From the NCBI GenBank assembly GCA_963751425.1, contig CAVVUF010000003.1:434001-498000 (forward strand): a stretch of 64,000 nt of DNA, read 5' to 3'. Positions within the stretch are counted from its first letter, which is position 1. Every line of letters starts with the position of its first letter. The DNA comes from CAVVUF01 sp963751425. Its GTDB lineage: Bacteria; Chloroflexota; Anaerolineae; Anaerolineales; UBA4823. A program made the position numbers and the translations under genes. The notes below the pieces were generated by a model. The model saw nothing but the letters and a program-made list of their open reading frames with translations. It was not told the DNA's origin and searched no databases. This document shows positions 60,574 to 64,000 of this stretch, piece by piece.

Positions 60574-62040
60574 ATGAACTGGAACACCCCCGCTCCCCTG
60601 GATCAAACGGCTTTCGACCCCGTCGAAGTGTTCAACGCCGGCTTACAGAACCATGCCATCGCCAACACCGCCTACCCCATTGGGCACCTGACCACCATGC
60701 GCCCCTACCGCATCCCGCGTTCGGAGGTGCAGAGCTTCGCCCCGTTAGCCTGGGAGGGCATCGAAAGGTTGGGATTGTACGTCCACATCCCCTTCTGCGA
60801 GAAGCGCTGCGGCTTCTGCGAATATACCGTCCTCGACCCGGCCTCCAACGCTGAGAACGAAGACTTGTACTTCGATCTCCTACTGAGGGAATTCGACCTT
60901 TATCGCCAGACGTTCGGAACGCAGTCCAAGACGCTGATCGGCTTTGACATCGGCGGCGGCACGCCTTCAGCCGCTAAAACGGAAAACATCGCCCGCGTGG
61001 TGGAAGCTGCCAGGGAGAGCTTCACCCTCCCCGAGTCGGCTGCAATCAGCATCGAAACCACGCCCAAGATCGCCGCTGAGCAGCCTGAAAAGATGAGCGC
61101 CTATTATGAAATGGGCATCCGGCGCATCAGCATGGGCGTGCAGACGATCAACCCACGCCTGCTGGAGGCAGTCGAGCGCACGGCGACTTCGATCACCTAC
61201 AACCAGGAGGCGGTCGAAAACATCCGCCTGGCGGGCTTCCAGCGCTTCAATATCGATATCATGTACGGCTTCGCCAACCAATCGCTGAAGAGCCTGGCAG
61301 CCACCCTGCAGCACGTGATCGATCTCAACCCAGAATATATCACTCTCTACCGCACGCGCTACAAGGGCACGCGCCTCGCCGCGCAGGCCCAGTGGGTCAC
61401 GCTGGAAGAGGTCAATGCCCAGGCAAGGCTGGCAAAGGAGAGGCTGCTGGCGGCGGGCTACTTTGCCAGCCCTGGCAAGAACACCTTCAGCCGCCTGAGG
61501 GGCGAGCCCGGCACCAGCGACTACCTGACCGAGCGCGTGATCCACGGCACTCCCTACCTGGGATTGGGGCTGGGGGCGCAGTCGCTCTCAGAGGTATCGC
61601 TGGCGTATAACTCTGGCGCAGCCGACAAGCGCCTGGAGCATTACAAAAGGCAGGTTGAAGCCGGGGAGCTGCCCATCCAGGACCTGTATTACTTATCCCG
61701 CGAGGCGGCTATGGGTAAGATGATCTCGGTGTCCTTCTACTTTGGCGAGATCAACCTGGCGAGCTTCAAGCGCAAGTTTGGTCTGCACCTGGAAGAAGCC
61801 TTCGCGGCCGAGGTGGCTTTCCTGCTGGAGAACGGTCTGATGGCGTACTGCGCTGGAGAGGATCCCACGCTGAGGCTGACGAGCCTGGGTGAGAAAAACT
61901 ACAACGGCATCATCACCCTGTTTTACGCCGGGGCGGTCAAAGCGCATTTGCTGGAGATGGTCGTTTCAGAGGCTACCTTAATCCCAGCCTGGGAGGCATC
62001 AGAGAAAATGAATCCGCTAATCCTCGCCAATCTGCGCTAA
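60574..62040 (+). CDS. Radical SAM protein of the HemN/HemW-like type
   Basis: 488 residues. The radical SAM cluster is CEKRCGFC (C75, C79, C82) in YVHIPFCEKRCGFCEYTV; the GGGTPSA motif is at ~128-134. RRISMGVQT and FNIDIMYG are typical of the HemN family. In front, ~65 residues include NTAYPIGHLTTMRPYR. The CEYTV after the cluster and the long tail make it unlike canonical coproporphyrinogen oxidase or HemW; a STM4012-like role with the next gene is conceivable. The C-terminal NPLILANLR is encoded by a copy of the dispersed repeat found at 8911-8960, so the native end may have been altered. Confidence 0.85.
   Translation: MNWNTPAPLDQTAFDPVEVFNAGLQNHAIANTAYPIGHLTTMRPYRIPRSEVQSFAPLAWEGIERLGLYVHIPFCEKRCGFCEYTVLDPASNAENEDLYFDLLLREFDLYRQTFGTQSKTLIGFDIGGGTPSAAKTENIARVVEAARESFTLPESAAISIETTPKIAAEQPEKMSAYYEMGIRRISMGVQTINPRLLEAVERTATSITYNQEAVENIRLAGFQRFNIDIMYGFANQSLKSLAATLQHVIDLNPEYITLYRTRYKGTRLAAQAQWVTLEEVNAQARLAKERLLAAGYFASPGKNTFSRLRGEPGTSDYLTERVIHGTPYLGLGLGAQSLSEVSLAYNSGAADKRLEHYKRQVEAGELPIQDLYYLSREAAMGKMISVSFYFGEINLASFKRKFGLHLEEAFAAEVAFLLENGLMAYCAGEDPTLRLTSLGEKNYNGIITLFYAGAVKAHLLEMVVSEATLIPAWEASEKMNPLILANLR
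62004..62040. repeat. Dispersed repeat copy inside the 3' end of the radical SAM gene
   Basis: GAGAAAATGAATCCGCTAAT followed by CGCCAATCTGCGCTAA matches the 8901-8940 repeat with few differences. Here it encodes the last ten codons and the stop of the first radical SAM gene, and lies where the ribosome binding site of the second would be expected. Confidence 0.75.
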
Positions 62041-62043
62041 TTT

Positions 62044-62835
62044 ATGGCTGATTTTGCCAATATCCTGTTCTCTGGGCGCTGCAATGCCCGCTGCCCCTAT
62101 TGCATCGGCAGGCAGGTTGATCCACGTTTGAACGAAGACAATTTGAGAATATTCCCGCCGCGCAACCTGGACAAGCTGATCGCGCTCCTCTGGGAGCAGG
62201 AGATCAGGCAGGTGATCTTGACCGGGACGAACACCGATCCGCAGCTATATTGGCACGAAGAGAAACTGCTCAGGCTGCTGCGTGAACAAACCCATCCAGC
62301 GACGCGGCTGGTCTTGCATACGAATGGGCGCCTGGCACTGCATAAAATCGATATTTTCAACCAATATGACCGGGTTTCGATTTCCTTCCCGTCTTTCAAC
62401 CCGGTTACTTACCGGAAGATGATGGGGGTGCCCCATCCCCCGGACCTGGGAGAGATCATGCGGCAGGCAGCCATCCCGGTGAAGATCTCCTGCGTGGTCA
62501 CAGAGACGAACACGGGTGAGCTGGGAGATTTTCTCGCCCACTGCCTTGACCTGGGGGTACAGCGCCTGGTACTGCGCAAACTGTATGCTGAAAAACGCTC
62601 CTGGAAAGCCCTGTTCCCAGGAGACTTAAAGCTTTTCAAAGCGGGTGAATATCGTGGCAACCCGGTTTACCATTACCAGGGCATGGAAGTGACCTTGTGG
62701 GATTTCGATGATACCGAGAGTTCCTCGATTAACCTTTTCAGTAATGGCTTGATAAGCAATCGCTACCTGCTAACCAAAACAGAAGTAGCAGAGCTTGATT
62801 ATGATCTTAGAAATTCTATCCTCCTACATAACTAA
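62044..62835 (+). CDS. Second radical SAM protein
   Basis: 263 residues. The cluster motif is CNARCPYC (C13, C17, C20) very close to the N-terminus, followed by VILTGTNTDP and VSISFPSFNPVTYRKMMG (barrel strands), and TNTGELGDFL. It is short, with no auxiliary Fe-S cluster domain visible. The ATG is 3 bp after the first gene's stop, without a Shine-Dalgarno, so it is probably translated by coupling. Paired with the HemN-like gene in an operon under one strong promoter. Substrate unknown. Confidence 0.85.
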   Translation: MADFANILFSGRCNARCPYCIGRQVDPRLNEDNLRIFPPRNLDKLIALLWEQEIRQVILTGTNTDPQLYWHEEKLLRLLREQTHPATRLVLHTNGRLALHKIDIFNQYDRVSISFPSFNPVTYRKMMGVPHPPDLGEIMRQAAIPVKISCVVTETNTGELGDFLAHCLDLGVQRLVLRKLYAEKRSWKALFPGDLKLFKAGEYRGNPVYHYQGMEVTLWDFDDTESSSINLFSNGLISNRYLLTKTEVAELDYDLRNSILLHN

Positions 62836-62892
62836 AAACCTACCCAAAAACTGACTTCTCCTATTTTTCGGACAGAAACCATTTTATTTTTG

Positions 62893-62912
62893 TGTATAAA
62901 GTGATGTATAAT
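62893..62912 (+). promoter_or_regulatory. Toxin-antitoxin promoter with repeated TGTATAA
   Basis: TGTATAA occurs at 62893-62899 and 62905-62911, 12 bp apart; the second includes TATAAT (62907-62912), a perfect -10 box 17 bp before the ATG region's GGAGG (62919-62923). Paired repeats over a -10 box are typical for operators of ribbon-helix-helix antitoxins. No clear -35 was found. Confidence 0.55.
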
Positions 62913-62929
62913 AATTCTGGAGGTAATCG

Positions 62930-63229
62930 ATGGCTACCCAAATGGTGCGTAAACAAATTTACATCCAGAAACGCCAGGATATCTTAATCAAACAATTGGC
63001 GCAGGCGCACGGCGTCAGCGAAGCGGAGGTGATCCGCCAGGCAATCGAAAGAGAGTTGAGCGGCAGTCGCCAACCCATATTGGGCAGCACCACTGCCTTG
63101 GATGATTTTTCTAATCTAGCTCTGTCGAAACGGACTTCGGGGGCAAACATCCAACCTTATCGCTGGGATCGAGAAGAAATTTACAAAGAGCGTGAAGGTC
63201 GTTGGCTGCGCGAGGGGGATGCTGAGTAA
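62930..63229 (+). CDS. Ribbon-helix-helix antitoxin (VapB/CopG-like)
   Basis: 99 residues. Residues ~6-45 form the ribbon-helix-helix: VRKQIYIQKRQDILIKQLAQA and VSEAEVIRQAIERELS. The C-terminal part (YRWDREEIYKEREGRW) probably wraps the toxin. It should repress its own operon and neutralise the PIN toxin. GGAGG is 6-7 nt upstream of the ATG. The toxin starts 3 bp after its stop. Confidence 0.88.
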   Translation: MATQMVRKQIYIQKRQDILIKQLAQAHGVSEAEVIRQAIERELSGSRQPILGSTTALDDFSNLALSKRTSGANIQPYRWDREEIYKEREGRWLREGDAE

Positions 63230-63232
63230 AGT

Positions 63233-63679
63233 ATGCCGCCCATCTTGATTGACACCAATATCCTGATTTACGCCAGCGATCCTGGGAATCCTGCGCGTCA
63301 GGATCAGGCTTTAAAGTTATTGAAACACCTCGAAATAACCCGCAGCGGCAGACTGAGTGTACAGTGCCTGGCAGAGTTTATTCATGTTTCTACCCGCTCC
63401 CTGCAGCCAAGCTATACGCGCGCTGAAGCACTTGAGCAGGTCGAACGCCTAGCGCAAGCTTTTCCTATCTTTGATTTGACTTTGCCCGTCGTCTTAGAAG
63501 CTGCCCGCGGTGCCCGCGACTACCGCCTGGCTTATTACGATGCCCAAATTTGGGCAGCTGCCCGGCTGAACCAGGTTTCGCTTATTTTCAGCGAAGATTT
63601 CTCGGATGGACAAGTCCTGGAGGGAGTGCGCTTTGTAAATCCATTTGCAGCGGGCTTTGTTCTGGAAGATTGGGCTTGA
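63233..63679 (+). CDS. PIN-domain toxin (VapC-like ribonuclease)
   Basis: 148 residues, PIN fold. Acidic residues fitting the metal site: D7 in LIDTNIL, E47 in CLAEFIH, D102 in YYDAQIWAAA, and D121 in SEDFSDG. VapC toxins cut tRNA or rRNA when freed from the antitoxin. Cognate antitoxin lies immediately upstream. Start ATG at 63233. Confidence 0.9.
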   Translation: MPPILIDTNILIYASDPGNPARQDQALKLLKHLEITRSGRLSVQCLAEFIHVSTRSLQPSYTRAEALEQVERLAQAFPIFDLTLPVVLEAARGARDYRLAYYDAQIWAAARLNQVSLIFSEDFSDGQVLEGVRFVNPFAAGFVLEDWA

Positions 63680-63701
63680 TTTTAGGCATTACCGCACAGC
63701 T

Positions 63702-64000
63702 TTAAAAACCGCCCCGCCACAGTACGGCATCCAACTGAACCGCGACGGCGCCTGCCTGGAGCATCGCTTCTGCCTGCTGAGGTCCGTACACGCCGCCTCC
63801 AGCGATGACCGGGCTGCCCAAGCGCAGGAGGCGCTGGAGCGTCTCCAGCGCCAGGGGAAACACAGATGGACCATATAAGCGGCCTTTAATGATCTTACCC
63901 GAAGCACCTGGCAGCGCCCCGCGCGGAGCCCCCAGGCTGATGGCCGCCGCACCGGAATCGATCACCACAGAGACCAGCTCCTCGGCGTGCTCCAGGGGCA
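63702..64000 (-). CDS. Dihydroorotate dehydrogenase-like protein, C-terminal part (runs off right edge)
   Basis: About 99 residues visible, continuing past the window end. The TIM-barrel end GRLYGPSVFPLALETLQ, then SPVIAGGGVYGPQQAEAMLQAGAVAVQLDAVLW is the FMN-binding C-terminal part of the class I/II dihydroorotate dehydrogenase family. It would oxidise dihydroorotate to orotate in pyrimidine synthesis, or be a related dehydrogenase. It converges on the toxin-antitoxin operon (22 bp apart). Confidence 0.75.
   Translation of the reverse strand, partial: PLEHAEELVSVVIDSGAAAISLGAPRGALPGASGKIIKGRLYGPSVFPLALETLQRLLRLGSPVIAGGGVYGPQQAEAMLQAGAVAVQLDAVLWRGGF

Noticed and set aside
1..64000. CRISPR arrays, tRNA and rRNA genes
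   Set aside because: No regularly spaced repeats and no cloverleaf or rRNA-like segments were recognised by reading; a tRNA scan could still find one missed by eye.

Overview
The window looks like chromosome of an Anaerolineae-type Chloroflexota bacterium. This is inferred from the mix of features: lipoproteins with Thr/Pro-rich linkers and NBR1-type Ig-like domains, the histidine phosphatase / DUF3090 / SCO1664 gene trio, PadR-linked membrane proteins, many carbohydrate-active enzymes without export signals, and a small 56-residue membrane protein of a type common in that class. No rRNA, tRNA, CRISPR array, phage or transposase gene was seen.

Layout. 1-3.8 kb: a PadR regulator with its probable operator and three related multi-pass membrane proteins. 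3.9-13.3 kb: one long minus-strand catabolic unit: GntR/UTRA regulator, sugar-binding lipoprotein, two ABC permeases (one frameshifted), GH4 glycosidase, UroD-fold protein, MttB-superfamily methyltransferase and PhyH-type dioxygenase. No ATPase or corrinoid protein lies nearby. 13.4-22.1 kb: SAM methyltransferase with a cytoplasmic GH10-like enzyme, a response regulator/SdpI-like/ICMT-like operon, a second UroD-fold gene, DMT and TSUP transporters, and a HAD sugar-phosphate phosphatase. 22.3-27.3 kb: two ABC exporter half-transporters with complementary degenerate motifs, and an MFS pump between them. 27.3-37.5 kb: nitroreductase, an alpha/beta-hydrolase fused to a cyclic-nucleotide-binding domain, an ABC-2 transporter, GH13 and GH1 glycosidases in divergent orientation, a degenerate M50-like protein and a cyclase.

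37.5-45.4 kb is an accessory, partly decayed region. It holds relics of two VOC proteins, an alpha/beta hydrolase and a GH13 enzyme, between intact dodecin, NYN, DinB-type, aldo/keto reductase and NTF2-like genes. A MerR-type promoter with a 19-bp spacer drives the last two. A nucleotidyltransferase-like gene here has lost its N-terminal part. 45.4-50 kb carries RarA, histidine phosphatase, DUF3090, SCO1664-like and homoserine dehydrogenase genes, all broken by single-base indels although their residues stay conserved. Local sequence error or very recent decay would explain this.

50-64 kb: a DrrA/B-like ABC exporter, a CapA-like lipoprotein, QueG, two NBR1-Ig proteins, MiaB, a C39-like peptidase with TPRs, and two radical SAM genes behind a perfect consensus promoter built into an 18-bp-arm palindrome. 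A VapBC-type toxin-antitoxin pair and the end of a dihydroorotate dehydrogenase-like gene follow.

Two parts deserve most attention: the GH4/UroD/MttB/PhyH transport operon, which suggests uptake of a methylated glycoside-like compound coupled to demethylation, and the tightly controlled double radical-SAM cassette.
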